Positions 20,319-30,080 of a DNA stretch of 64,000 bases are shown here, piece by piece; position 1 is the first letter of the stretch, and every line of letters begins with the position of its first letter. A program made the position numbers and the translations under genes. The notes below the pieces were generated by a model. That model was given only the letters and a program-made list of their open reading frames with translations. It had not been told where the DNA came from and did no database searches. The stretch is from a beta proteobacterium AAP65 (lineage in GTDB: Bacteria > Pseudomonadota > Gammaproteobacteria > Burkholderiales > Burkholderiaceae_C): contig LJHW01000008.1 of assembly GCA_001295865.1 (NCBI GenBank), forward strand, positions 62,001-126,000, written 5' to 3'.

Positions 20319-20672
20319 ATGGTGGCCAAACGCCGCCTGCGCGATGGCGCGGCCGGCCCGCCCAACTGGCAACCCGCGCCCCCTCCGCCATGCCCGCTGT
20401 GTGGCCGCGTGGTGCTCGCCGGGCCCAGCGCCGACGTGCACCACTGGGTGCCGCGCAGCGAAGGCGGGCGCACCACGCCCGAGAACACGGCGCTGCTGCA
20501 CCGCGTGTGCCACCGCAAGCTGCACGCCACCTTCAGCGAGCGTGAACTGGCGCGCAACTACGCGCAGCCACTGGCGCTGTTGGCCCACCCCGAGATCGCG
20601 AGCTTCGTGCGCTGGGTGCAGCGGCAGCCGCCAGAATTCGTCGACAGTTCGCGCCGCCCGGCGCGGCGCTGA
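20319..20672 (+). CDS. Small HNH-domain protein
   Basis: The product has 117 residues with a compact HNH motif: CPLCGR (about residues 25-30), VHHWVPRSEGGRTTPENTALLHRVCHRKLHA (44-75). The two CxxC-like pairs and the paired histidines would hold zinc and a catalytic metal, as in HNH endonucleases. There is no DNA-recognition domain, and no sign of an intron, intein or phage context. It follows alaS by 42 bases on the same strand and may be read through from it. Function is unknown; such solitary short HNH proteins are common in Burkholderiales. Confidence 0.8.
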   Translation: MVAKRRLRDGAAGPPNWQPAPPPPCPLCGRVVLAGPSADVHHWVPRSEGGRTTPENTALLHRVCHRKLHATFSERELARNYAQPLALLAHPEIASFVRWVQRQPPEFVDSSRRPARR

Positions 20673-20684
20673 AGGGTCTCGGGC

Positions 20685-22535
20685 TCAGTCCAGCGGCATC
20701 ACATCGAAGGCGATGGTCAGCCGCTCCGCGGCGTCGTTGAAGGGCCGCGTGCCGTGCCAGGCCATGGACGGGAAGAGCACCAGCCGGCCCGGCCGCGGCT
20801 GCAGTTCGCGCTGCACCAGGCTGTCGCGGTCGATGCCGGGCAGCGGCAGGTCGGGTCGGCCGAAGCGCAGCCAACCCTCGCGCTGCGTGGCGTCATCACA
20901 CACCTGCGGCACGCTCACGTAGTAGGCCGAACTCACCCAGCCGTGTGGGTGCACGTGGTCGGTGTGGAAACCCTGGCTGCGCAGTTTCGACGACCACGAG
21001 TCGGTGTAACGCCAGTCGCTTGCGGCGGCCGGCCGGCGCGACAGGAAGGGGTGCTGCGCATCGGCGGGCAGGCCCTCGATGTAGCGCTGCACAGCCTCGC
21101 TGATGCGGGCCTTCAGCGCGTCCACCAGCGGGTGCCGCTGGTCGAAGATATTGCCCACGGTCTGCGTGCCGCCGCGCAGCGTCTGGTCGATGGGCGCCTG
21201 GCTGTCGGCGTGCAGGCGCTGCAGTTCGGCCGCCAGCGCGAGGTTGAAGCTGGCCATGTCGGTAAAACCCGGCGGCGCTTCGAGGTCGAAGGCCTGCACC
21301 AGGCGCTGCGGGTCGTCGGCCCGATCGGCACGTGATGCGTGCTCGCCGCCCAGCAGCCGCCAGGCCAGCACGCGCAAGGCCTGCGCGTGCTGGTGAGCGG
21401 GGTTGTGGCTGCAGGCGGCTTCGGCCGCGGCCAGCGCGGCATCGGGCCGGCCGGCCACCAGCAGGCTGGCGGCGTGGTTGGTGTGCAGTTCGGCGTCTGA
21501 CGGCGCGAGCGCCACCGCGCGGGCGTGGGCCGCGAGACCCGCTTCAACATCACCCAGGCGCACCAGGCAGCGCGCCAGGCCGTCTTGCAGGCCTGCAGCC
21601 TGGGGCAGGGCGGTGGCGGCGCGGGCGTAAGCCTCGGCGGCCTCGGCGTGGCGTTCGGCGCGCCAGAGCAGGTGGCCGTGCACACCGGCGAGCGCAGGCG
21701 GGGCGGCGGGGGCCGTTAACACCGCGCGCAGTTCCGCATCGAACTCGGCTTCGCCCAGGCGCCAGCGCAGGCGCGCGAGGTCGTAGAGCGCCAGCGCGTG
21801 CGTGGGTTCCCGCGAGAGCGCCTGCCGGTAAGCCGCCAAGGCCTCGCCGTGCCGGCCCAGGCTCTGCAGCGTGTTGCCGCGGTTGTAGTGCGCGTCGGGG
21901 GCGTCCAGGCCCAGGGCGGCGGCGCGGTCGTGGGTGGTCAGGGCTTCGGCGTGGCGGTGCTGGCGCTGCAGCAGCACGGCGCGGTTGTGCAGCAGGCCCA
22001 GGTGCTCGGGCGCGGCGGCCAGCGCCTTGTCGAGGGTGCGCAGTGCCGATTCCAGATGCCCGGCATCACCTTCGATCTGCGCGTGCAACTGCAGCATCGC
22101 CACGGTGGGCTGCGGCGCGGCGGCCAGTGCGGCGTTCAGGCTCTCGGCGGCTTCGGGCAGGCGCGCCAGGGCGTGCAGGGCGCGGGCGCGGTTGTAGTGC
22201 GCATCGGCATAGCCCGGCTGCAGGTCCAAGGCCTGGGCATAGGCGGCCAGGGCTTCTTCGGCGCGCTGCGTGGCCAGCAGCAGGTTGCCGAGGTTGTTCC
22301 ACACGTGGGGCTGGCGGGTGTCGGCCTGCAGCGAACGGCGCAGCAGCGCTTCGGCCTGTGCAACATCGCCCTGCCGACGCCGCAGCCCGCCCAGCAGCTG
22401 CAGCGCCGCCGCGTGTTCGGGCTGCAACTGCAGGGCTTGCAGGTAGGCTGCTTCGGCCTGTTCAAAAAAGCCCTGTTGCTGGGCCTGGAAGCCGGCCTGC
22501 ACCCAGGCGGCGGCAGTGGTGGGGGTGGCATTCAT
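20685..22535 (-). CDS. TPR protein with C-terminal 2OG-Fe(II) oxygenase-like domain
   Basis: The product has 616 residues. Residues 8 to about 390 form about ten tetratricopeptide repeats (for example AWVQAGFQAQQQGFFEQAEAAYLQALQLQPEHAAAL and DAHYNRGNTLQSLGRHGEALAAYRQAL). The last 200 residues match a putative 2-oxoglutarate/iron dioxygenase family. They carry the HxD pair in GFHTDHVHPHGWVSSAYYVSVP, a distal His in LFPSMAWHGTRPF, and the Arg of RLTIAFDV for 2-oxoglutarate. The TPR region probably recruits a protein target for hydroxylation. That is inference; no substrate is known. It is convergent with the HNH gene, 12 bases apart. Confidence 0.83.
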   Translation of the reverse strand: MNATPTTAAAWVQAGFQAQQQGFFEQAEAAYLQALQLQPEHAAALQLLGGLRRRQGDVAQAEALLRRSLQADTRQPHVWNNLGNLLLATQRAEEALAAYAQALDLQPGYADAHYNRARALHALARLPEAAESLNAALAAAPQPTVAMLQLHAQIEGDAGHLESALRTLDKALAAAPEHLGLLHNRAVLLQRQHRHAEALTTHDRAAALGLDAPDAHYNRGNTLQSLGRHGEALAAYRQALSREPTHALALYDLARLRWRLGEAEFDAELRAVLTAPAAPPALAGVHGHLLWRAERHAEAAEAYARAATALPQAAGLQDGLARCLVRLGDVEAGLAAHARAVALAPSDAELHTNHAASLLVAGRPDAALAAAEAACSHNPAHQHAQALRVLAWRLLGGEHASRADRADDPQRLVQAFDLEAPPGFTDMASFNLALAAELQRLHADSQAPIDQTLRGGTQTVGNIFDQRHPLVDALKARISEAVQRYIEGLPADAQHPFLSRRPAAASDWRYTDSWSSKLRSQGFHTDHVHPHGWVSSAYYVSVPQVCDDATQREGWLRFGRPDLPLPGIDRDSLVQRELQPRPGRLVLFPSMAWHGTRPFNDAAERLTIAFDVMPLD

Positions 22536-22579
22536 CGACGCGGAGCATAAGCGGCGGCCTCGCAGCCGCTTCGGCCATG

Positions 22580-22602
22580 AAAAAAGGGCCCGAAGGCCCT
22601 TT
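22580..22602 (-). terminator. Intrinsic terminator of the Oar-like receptor gene
   Basis: On the minus strand AAAGGGCC, a CGAA/TTCG tetraloop and GGCCCTTT are followed by a run of six T. It starts 24 bases beyond the receptor stop codon. This is the clearest rho-independent terminator in the window. Confidence 0.9.
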
Positions 22603-22625
22603 GGGGTGTTCCGCAGGCGATGCCG

Positions 22626-25600
22626 TCAGAACTCGTAGCGCAGCGTGGCCTGCACGGCCCACTGCGATTCGCCTGCTTGCTGGCGCGTGTTGAGGGACTC
22701 CAGCGTACCCAGGCTGTAAACGTAGCGGCCGTTGTCCAGGCCGTTGAAGTTCACGAAGCTGCGGTTAGACGGGAAACCGATCTCATCGATACGGCCCCAC
22801 TTCTTGTTCAGCAGGTTGCCGAAGTTCAGGAAGTCGAGCGTGAAGGTCGTCTTGTGGCCCTTCATGAAGCCCGGCATCTCCTGGCTGAAGCGAACGTCGA
22901 AGTTGTTCACCCAGGGCGCGAAGCTGTTGTTGCGGCCCACCACACCGCCCTTGGCGGCGGCCAGGGCGCTGTTGCCATTGACGATCTCCCAGAAGCGCGC
23001 TTCTTCGGTGGCACCACCGCGGAACACCACCTCACCCGAACCCGGGGCCGACGGGATGTACATCAGGTCGTTGCCGCTGATGCCGTCGCCGTTCAGGTCG
23101 TTGATGTAGGTCCAGCTGTAGGGCTTGCCGCGGCGGCCCTCGTAGAACACGCCCACCGAGGTGCGGTAGTTGCCGACGAAGGCCTTGGCCCAGGTCAGGC
23201 TCGCGCTCACGCGGTCCTTCACGAGGTAGTTGCTGTTCTGCAGCACTTCTTCGTTGGGGTCGAAGCTGTTCTTGCCGTTCCAGTTCGAGCCCGAGGTCGA
23301 AGAGGTGAGCGGGCTCACTTCCTTGGCCGTCGTCATCGTGTAGGCCAGGTTCCAGCCAAAGCCCGAATTGGCCGGTTGGCCGATCTGCAGCGTGATGGCG
23401 TCGCTGTAGCCCAGGCTGGTCTTGCGGGCGATGATGACGTTGTTGAAGCTGGCGTTGCTCAGCGCGCGGTTGCGCGAACCTGCGCACGCACCCGAGGTGC
23501 TGAAGTTGCTGCCGCTCCAGCAGGCCGAGCTGTAGGTCTGCGGCGTGTAGAACAGCTTGCGGCCATCGGTGCCCGTGGCGGTCTGGCCGCCCAGGTTCAG
23601 GTGCTGGTAGTAGATGCCGGCCTTGTTCTCGATGTGCAGCCATTCGGCGCCCACCGTCAGGCGGCCCACCACCGGCAGCGGGGGCAGTTCGGCGTCGACG
23701 GCCAGGTTGGCCTTCCACACCGCGGGCTGCTCGAGATCGCTGGAGACCAGGTCGACGTTGGGTGCGGGCGGCTGGCCCGTCAGCGCCGGCTGGTTGGCCG
23801 GGTTCGGGTTGAACAGCGCACCGGCGGTCTGGCAGTTGCCGAAGGACGTGCACGAGTACGTGCCCACGGCACGACCGGTGTTGCTGAACGGGTTGCTCAG
23901 CCAGACGTTGGCGGCAGCGCCTTGGAAGAGGCCGAAACCGCCGCGCAGTTGCAAGCGGTTTTCAGCAGTGCCGAGGTTCCAGTTGAAGCCAAAACGGGGC
24001 TGCACGAGGTTGGTGCCGTCCAGCGTGCGGTCGTTGCGCTCGCCGAAGCCGCCGGTGTTGCGCGTCACGGTGTTGGCGCCCGTCACGCTGCCGGCCACCA
24101 GGGCTTGCGCCACGGTGTCGTTGAACAGCGGCGACTCGGGCACGCTGCTCTGGTCGACACGCACGCCGACCATGATGTTCAGCTTGTCGGTGAGCTTGAA
24201 GGTGTCCTGCAGGAACAGGCCGGTGTTGGCGTAGCTCCACTGGGCCACACCGTCGTTGAGCGTGCGGCCTGCCAGCGGCAACTGCACCTGGTAGGAGATG
24301 GGGCGGCCACGCTGGAAGTTTTCCAGCACGGTCAGCTCGCGCTGGGCCGCCGTCATGCTCTGCGCCGCGCCGCCACCCGTGGGGATGTAGGTGCCGGCCA
24401 GGGTGTTGGTGCCGCAGGCCGTCACGCGGCCGAAGCTGTAGTCCTCGTTGGCTTGGCAGGCGAAGGTGTAGTTGCCGTTGACGTCTTGCAGGAAGGCGTT
24501 GTAGACGTCGTTGTTGGCGTAGTCGAGGCCGAACTTCAGCTCGTGCTTGCCCAGGTTCCAGGTGGCACCGGCGTAGATGTCGGTGGTCTCGGTGCCCAGC
24601 ACGTTGAAGTGGCGGCTGCGCTCCGTGCCCATGTTCAGGAAACGGTTGCCGGTGTTGAACGACTCACCGGCGCCTGCAGGGCCGTTGAAGCGCAGGCCGA
24701 TGGCCGGCAGGCGCACGCCGTTCACAGGCGTCGGCGCGCTGTCGTAGTTGCGCTGCGAGACCTTCAGCTCGGTGCTGAGGTCGGGCGTCCAGTCGGCGAA
24801 CCACTGGCCCACCACGCTCTCGATGGTCTTCGACTGGTTGTACCACCAGCTGCTCAGCGACAGGCCGGTGGCGCTGAAGCCCACCAGGAGGGGCTCGAGC
24901 TGCTCGGTCTTGGTGTAGCGGATGTTGGCGCGGTGGTTGTCGTTGATGTTCCAGTCCAGCTTCAGCAGCGTGTCCTTCACCGAAACTTCCAGGCCTTCGG
25001 GCACGGTGGAGGTACCGGCGTCGAAGTTCCAGGTGTTGCGTGCGATGGAGATGGCCTGGTCTATGGCCGACTGGCTGATGCCGACGTTGGTGCTGGCGCT
25101 GCCGATGGGGCCGTTGGTGGGCCGCGAGCGCGAGCTCTTCAGCTCTTCGTAGCTGGCGAAGAAGAAGAGCTTGTCCTTGATGATCGGGCCGCCCAGCGTG
25201 AAGCCGATGGTGCTCTCTTCGAAGGCCGGGGCGTCGAAGTAGGTGTCGGTGGTGCGGTTGTAGCGCTTTCCGACGAGGTTGTCGTCGCGCCAGACGTAGT
25301 AGACGCTGCCCTTGAACTCGTTGGTGCCGCTCTTGGTGACGGCGTTGATGTTCGCGCCGGTGTAACCCTTCTGCGTGACGTCGTAGTTGCTCAGGTTCAC
25401 CTGCACCGACTGGATGGCGTCGATGGAGATGGGCTGCTTGATCGTCGGCAGGTTGTTGGCTTCCAGGCCGAAGGTGTCGTTGGTGGTGACGCCGTCGATG
25501 GTGATGCTGTTGAAGCGCGTGTTCTGACCGGCAGCGCTGATCTCGCCACGCTCCTTGTCGGTCTGGGCCAGGCGCGGGTCGGTGCGGGCGTAGTCCTGCA

Positions 25601-26069
25601 GGTTGCGCTGGATGGAGGCCAAGGCCGCCAGTTCGCGGCTGCCGAGGTTGGTGCCCGAGCCCATGGCGCTGCTGTTGAAGCGCTCGTTCACGCCGCGGCC
25701 GGTGACCACGATGGTCTGCGTGCCGCCGAGCGTGGCGTTCAGCGAGCCGGTTTCGGCCAGGTTCAGGAAGACGTTGTCACGCTTCTCGGTCTGGCCACCT
25801 TTGCTGATGGTGATGGTGTAGGGGCCGCCGGCGCGCAGGCCGCGCGCGCTATAGCGGCCGCTGGTGTCGGTGGTGACCGTGTTGGTCGAACCCGACTCCA
25901 CGTGCACGATGACCACCGTGGCGCCGGCCACCGGCTTGCCGTCGCCGCCGACGATCAGGCCACCGAGGCTGGCCGTCGTGTTCTGTGCAAAGGCGGGTGC
26001 CGCGGCAACCACCGCCACGGCCACGGCCATTGCGGTGCGAGAAAAGCCCATCCAGTCCCGGTTGTTCAT
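22626..26069 (-). CDS. Oar-like TonB-dependent receptor with carboxypeptidase-regulatory domain
   Basis: The 1147-residue outer membrane protein has a signal peptide (AMAVAVAVVAAAPAFAQ). An Ig-like carboxypeptidase-regulatory domain follows (residues about 30-115, SLGGLIVGGDGKPVAGATVVIV), then a plug-like region (NLQDYARTDPRLAQTDKERG, ITIDGVTTNDTFGL, IQSVQVNLSNYDVTQKGYTGANINAVTKSGTN) and a large beta-barrel ending in ATLRYEF with the terminal aromatic residue of outer membrane proteins. This layout is that of Oar-type receptors, which import or export large ligands. There is no obvious TonB box near the N-terminus, and no partner lipoprotein or sigma/anti-sigma pair nearby. It is monocistronic with its own terminator. 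The ligand is unknown. Confidence 0.88.
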   Translation of the reverse strand: MNNRDWMGFSRTAMAVAVAVVAAAPAFAQNTTASLGGLIVGGDGKPVAGATVVIVHVESGSTNTVTTDTSGRYSARGLRAGGPYTITISKGGQTEKRDNVFLNLAETGSLNATLGGTQTIVVTGRGVNERFNSSAMGSGTNLGSRELAALASIQRNLQDYARTDPRLAQTDKERGEISAAGQNTRFNSITIDGVTTNDTFGLEANNLPTIKQPISIDAIQSVQVNLSNYDVTQKGYTGANINAVTKSGTNEFKGSVYYVWRDDNLVGKRYNRTTDTYFDAPAFEESTIGFTLGGPIIKDKLFFFASYEELKSSRSRPTNGPIGSASTNVGISQSAIDQAISIARNTWNFDAGTSTVPEGLEVSVKDTLLKLDWNINDNHRANIRYTKTEQLEPLLVGFSATGLSLSSWWYNQSKTIESVVGQWFADWTPDLSTELKVSQRNYDSAPTPVNGVRLPAIGLRFNGPAGAGESFNTGNRFLNMGTERSRHFNVLGTETTDIYAGATWNLGKHELKFGLDYANNDVYNAFLQDVNGNYTFACQANEDYSFGRVTACGTNTLAGTYIPTGGGAAQSMTAAQRELTVLENFQRGRPISYQVQLPLAGRTLNDGVAQWSYANTGLFLQDTFKLTDKLNIMVGVRVDQSSVPESPLFNDTVAQALVAGSVTGANTVTRNTGGFGERNDRTLDGTNLVQPRFGFNWNLGTAENRLQLRGGFGLFQGAAANVWLSNPFSNTGRAVGTYSCTSFGNCQTAGALFNPNPANQPALTGQPPAPNVDLVSSDLEQPAVWKANLAVDAELPPLPVVGRLTVGAEWLHIENKAGIYYQHLNLGGQTATGTDGRKLFYTPQTYSSACWSGSNFSTSGACAGSRNRALSNASFNNVIIARKTSLGYSDAITLQIGQPANSGFGWNLAYTMTTAKEVSPLTSSTSGSNWNGKNSFDPNEEVLQNSNYLVKDRVSASLTWAKAFVGNYRTSVGVFYEGRRGKPYSWTYINDLNGDGISGNDLMYIPSAPGSGEVVFRGGATEEARFWEIVNGNSALAAAKGGVVGRNNSFAPWVNNFDVRFSQEMPGFMKGHKTTFTLDFLNFGNLLNKKWGRIDEIGFPSNRSFVNFNGLDNGRYVYSLGTLESLNTRQQAGESQWAVQATLRYEF

Positions 26070-26097
26070 GTGTAGTCAGCCCTCTGAAATGAAAGGA

Positions 26098-26116
26098 GAC
26101 CCGCTGCAGGCGGGTC
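26098..26116 (-). promoter_or_regulatory. Hairpin in the leader of the receptor gene
   Basis: GACCCGC and GCGGGTC form a 7-bp stem with a 5-base loop, 28 bases before the receptor start codon on the minus strand, and the downstream tail is T-rich (TCCTTTCATTT). It could affect mRNA stability or act as a weak attenuator. The rest of the 267-base gap (26070-26337) shows nothing I can name. Confidence 0.3.
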
Positions 26117-26337
26117 GCGATCGTGTAACAACTGTGCGACGAAATCGCCGCCCTGGCGCGGGAGCCGGGGCGCTCATTCGTCCGAAGAAATCCGCCTTGA
26201 CGTTGCCGCCTGGCTGTGGTGCGCCGGTTCGCAAGAAGCGTGCCCCGGCATGGTCCCCGCGAGACGTTCCATTTTCGTGACAAGACGTGGCGTGGGACAC
26301 TCGGGGTGGTGTTTTCGCCACGCATTGCCCGCGCTTC

Positions 26338-26894
26338 ATGCCAGAAATACCCCCCATCCACGTGCGCCGTGCTCGGCCCGACGACGCCGCGGACTTCGCC
26401 CGGATGATGGGCGAGCCGGGTGTCTACGCCAACCTGATGCAGCTGCCGCTGCCCAGCGAGGCGCTGTGGCGCAGGCGCCTGGAAGCTGCCGCCGAGCCCG
26501 ACCGGCCCGATCTGCAACTGGTGGCCGAGCAGGGCGGCGTGGTGGTGGGCAGCGCCGGCCTGCACCCGATGCCGCAGCTGCGCCGTCGCCATGCCGCCAT
26601 GCTGGGCATCAGCGTGGTGCCGGCGGCCCAGGGCCAGGGCGTGGGCCGCGCGCTGATGCAGGCGCTGTGCGACTACGCCGACGGCTGGGCGCAGCTGCTG
26701 CGCATCGAACTCACCGTTTTCACCGACAACACACGCGCCATCCGGCTGTACGAGCGTTTCGGCTTCCGCCACGAAGGCACGCACCGCGCCTACGCGCTGC
26801 GCAACGGCGTCTACGCCGACGTGCACGCCATGGCGCGCCTGCACCCGCGCCCGCCCGTGCTTCCACTTCCCCCTCCTGACCCCACGCCCGCACC

Positions 26895-26898
<4 letters not shown>
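26338..26898 (+). CDS. GNAT-family N-acetyltransferase
   Basis: The product has 186 residues. The start [18 protein letters not shown], the acetyl-CoA loop [18 protein letters not shown] (about residues 99-116) and the C-terminal [37 protein letters not shown] define a RimJ/RimL-like GNAT enzyme that acetylates an amine of unknown identity. The last residues are Pro-rich. The stop overlaps the start of the yecA-like gene by 4 bases (ATGA), so the two are translationally coupled. The ATG at 26338 was preferred over one 51 bases upstream because the family fold starts right after it. Confidence 0.88.
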
Positions 26899-27688
<790 letters not shown>

Positions 27689-27702
27689 ACGCGAGCGGCG
27701 CA

Positions 27703-28710
27703 TCAGGCGTAGCTGAGTTCCCTCGCCTTGCCCCAGAACACCCGGTAGCTGAAGATCGTGTAGCCCACGATCGCCGGCACCGTGATGGCGCAGCCGATGG
27801 CGATGACGGCCAGGCTCTCGGTGGCACTCGCGGCCTGCCAGATGGTCAGGCGGTCGATCACCACGTAGGGGAAGAGGCTGTAGGCCAGCCCGATGGCCCC
27901 GAGCAGGAAAACCGACACCACGGCCACGAAGGGCGCCCAGCACAAGCGCCCCAGCACCTGCTTGCTGTTGAGCACGGCGCGCGCCGTCACCAGCGCGGCC
28001 AGCGTCATCAGCGGGATGGGCAGCAGCGCGATGAACTCGGGCATCGTGAACCAGCGCGCGCGCACGGTTTCGCTCACCACCGGCGTGGCGAGGCTGATCA
28101 GGCCCATGCCCGCCACCACCGGCGCCCAGGCCAGCTTGGCCCACTTGACGGCGTGCCGCTGCAGTTCGCCCTCGGTCTTCATGATCAGCCAGCCGGCGCC
28201 CAGCAGCACGTAGGCCGCCGGCAGCAGCAAGGCGATCACGCCCGCGAACAGCAGAAAGGGCCAGCCTTCCTGCAGCCCGGTGATGTAGCGCCCGAGCATC
28301 CAGCCCTGCGACACGGCCGCGATGCCGGAGCCGGCAAAAAACGCAAAGTTCCACAGCGGCTTGTGCACCGCCTGCGCCTTGACGCGGAAGTCGAAGGCCA
28401 CGCCGCGCAGGATCAGCCCCACCAGCATCAGCGCCACCGGCAGGTACAGCGCGGTCAGCACCATGCCATGCGCCTTCGGGAAGGCGATCAGCAGGATGCC
28501 CACGCCCAGCACCAGCCAGGTTTCGTTGGCGTCCCAGAAGGGGCCGATGCTGGACACCATGGTGTCCTTTTGCGCATCGCTGGCGCGGTGCAGCAGCAGG
28601 CCCACGCCAAGGTCGTAGCCGTCGAGGATGACGTAGGCCAGCATCGCCAGGCCCATGAGGGCCAGGAAGATGACAGGCAGGGCTTCGCCCCAGTTCACGG
28701 CCGCGTTCAT
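27703..28710 (-). CDS. cydB: Cytochrome bd-type quinol oxidase subunit II
   Basis: The 335-residue membrane protein has about nine helices and is the second subunit of the bd-type terminal oxidase. The N-terminal VILDGYDLGVGLLL, GPFWDANETWLVLG and LRGVAFDFRVKAQ are conserved CydB/CioB sequences. It starts within the cydA stop (ATGA overlap), so the two subunits are made together. The enzyme oxidises quinol and reduces oxygen at low oxygen or in the presence of inhibitors. There is no small CydX-like frame that I can support downstream. Confidence 0.95.
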   Translation of the reverse strand: MNAAVNWGEALPVIFLALMGLAMLAYVILDGYDLGVGLLLHRASDAQKDTMVSSIGPFWDANETWLVLGVGILLIAFPKAHGMVLTALYLPVALMLVGLILRGVAFDFRVKAQAVHKPLWNFAFFAGSGIAAVSQGWMLGRYITGLQEGWPFLLFAGVIALLLPAAYVLLGAGWLIMKTEGELQRHAVKWAKLAWAPVVAGMGLISLATPVVSETVRARWFTMPEFIALLPIPLMTLAALVTARAVLNSKQVLGRLCWAPFVAVVSVFLLGAIGLAYSLFPYVVIDRLTIWQAASATESLAVIAIGCAITVPAIVGYTIFSYRVFWGKARELSYA

Positions 28711-30080
28711 GCGCTCACCGCCTGACCGCCTTCACGCACCGGGGCGCCGGGCATGTCCACCGGTTTCTCGGCCATGTACTTCACCACGCCCACGTAGGCC
28801 ACGATGAGGCCGAGGTAGACGGTGACGTAGAGCGCCAGCGTCAGCGCGACCATCGGGCTGGGCACGCTGGCCACCACCTCGTCCACGCGCAGCAGGCCGT
28901 AGACCATGAAGGGCTGGCGGCCGATCTCGGTGACGTACCAGCCGGCCACCGTGGCCACCCAGCCTGAGAAGCTCATGCCCGCCAGGCCCCACAGCAGCGG
29001 CCGCGGCAGTTTTTCGGCCACCCAGGCGCGGCGGCGGTAGAGCCACAGGCCCACCCAGCTGAAGACCAGCATCAGCATGCCGGCGCCCACCATCACGCGA
29101 AAGCCGTAGAACACCGGCTTCACCGGCGGGTGCTCGTAACCCTGGGCCGGATCTTTCGCTTTGAACTCGTTCAGGCCCTTGATCTCGCCGTCGAGCTCGT
29201 GCGTAAGGATGAGCGAAGCCATCTTCGGGATGCCGATCTCGAAGTGGTTGCTGCGCGTGGTTTCATCGGGCACGGCGAAGAGCAGCAGCGGCGCGCCTTT
29301 TTCGGTTTCCCACACGCCTTCCATCGCGGCCACCTTCTGTGGCTGGTGCTGGAGCGTGTTCAGCCCATGGAAGTCGCCAGCCAAGATCTGCAGCGGGATC
29401 AGCACCGCGCCCATCGTCAGCCCGGCGCGCAGCACCTTGGGCGTGCTGGCGTTGGCCTTGCCCTTGAGCACCTGCCAGGCGCTCACGCCGGCCAGCACGA
29501 AGGCCACCGTCAGGCCGCTGGCCAGCAGCACGTGCACCAGGCGGTAGGGGAAGCTGGGGTTGAAGATGACCTCCAACCACGAGGTGACGAAAAACTCGCC
29601 GCCGCGAATTTCATAGCCGGCCGGCGTGTGCATCCACGAGTTCAGCGCCAGGATCCAGAAGGCACTCATCGTCGTGCCGAAAGCCACCAGGAAGGTGGCG
29701 ATGAGGTGTGCACGTTCGCTCACCTTGCCGTGGCCGAAAAGCATGATGCCCAGGAAGGTGGCCTCCAGGAAAAACGCCGTCAGCACCTCATAACCCAGCA
29801 GCGGCCCGGCGACGTTGCCCACGCGTTCCATGAAGCCCGGCCAGTTGGTGCCGAACTGGAAGCTCATGGTGATGCCGCTGACCACGCCCAAGGCGAAGCT
29901 CAGCGCGAAGACCTTGGTCCAGAAGCGGTAGGCCATCAGCCAGGCGTCGTTGCGCGTCTTCAGCCAGCGCAGGCGGAAGAACAGCAGCGTCCACCCGAGC
30001 GCGATCGTCAGCGTCGGGAAGAGGATGTGGAAGGTGATGTTGGCCGCGAACTGCATGCGGGCCAGGATCAGGGCGTCCAT
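28707..30080 (-). CDS. cydA: Cytochrome bd-type quinol oxidase subunit I (short Q-loop)
   Basis: The 457-residue haem subunit begins LARMQFAANITFHILFPTL with the conserved haem ligand His18. GYEVLTAFFLEATFLGIMLFG carries the conserved acidic pair, GDFHGLNTLQHQPQKVAAMEG the Q-loop start, and TEIGRQPF the GRQP signature. It is shorter than E. coli CydA (522 residues), consistent with the short-Q-loop class that includes cyanide-insensitive oxidases (CioA). It overlaps the regulator stop by one base and cydB by four, so all three form one operon controlled from the palindrome at 30684-30711. Confidence 0.95.
   Translation of the reverse strand: MDALILARMQFAANITFHILFPTLTIALGWTLLFFRLRWLKTRNDAWLMAYRFWTKVFALSFALGVVSGITMSFQFGTNWPGFMERVGNVAGPLLGYEVLTAFFLEATFLGIMLFGHGKVSERAHLIATFLVAFGTTMSAFWILALNSWMHTPAGYEIRGGEFFVTSWLEVIFNPSFPYRLVHVLLASGLTVAFVLAGVSAWQVLKGKANASTPKVLRAGLTMGAVLIPLQILAGDFHGLNTLQHQPQKVAAMEGVWETEKGAPLLLFAVPDETTRSNHFEIGIPKMASLILTHELDGEIKGLNEFKAKDPAQGYEHPPVKPVFYGFRVMVGAGMLMLVFSWVGLWLYRRRAWVAEKLPRPLLWGLAGMSFSGWVATVAGWYVTEIGRQPFMVYGLLRVDEVVASVPSPMVALTLALYVTVYLGLIVAYVGVVKYMAEKPVDMPGAPVREGGQAVSA

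Noticed and set aside
20319-20672. HNH gene as a homing endonuclease or remnant of a mobile element
   Set aside because: No intron, intein, repeats or recombinase nearby; base composition matches the surroundings.
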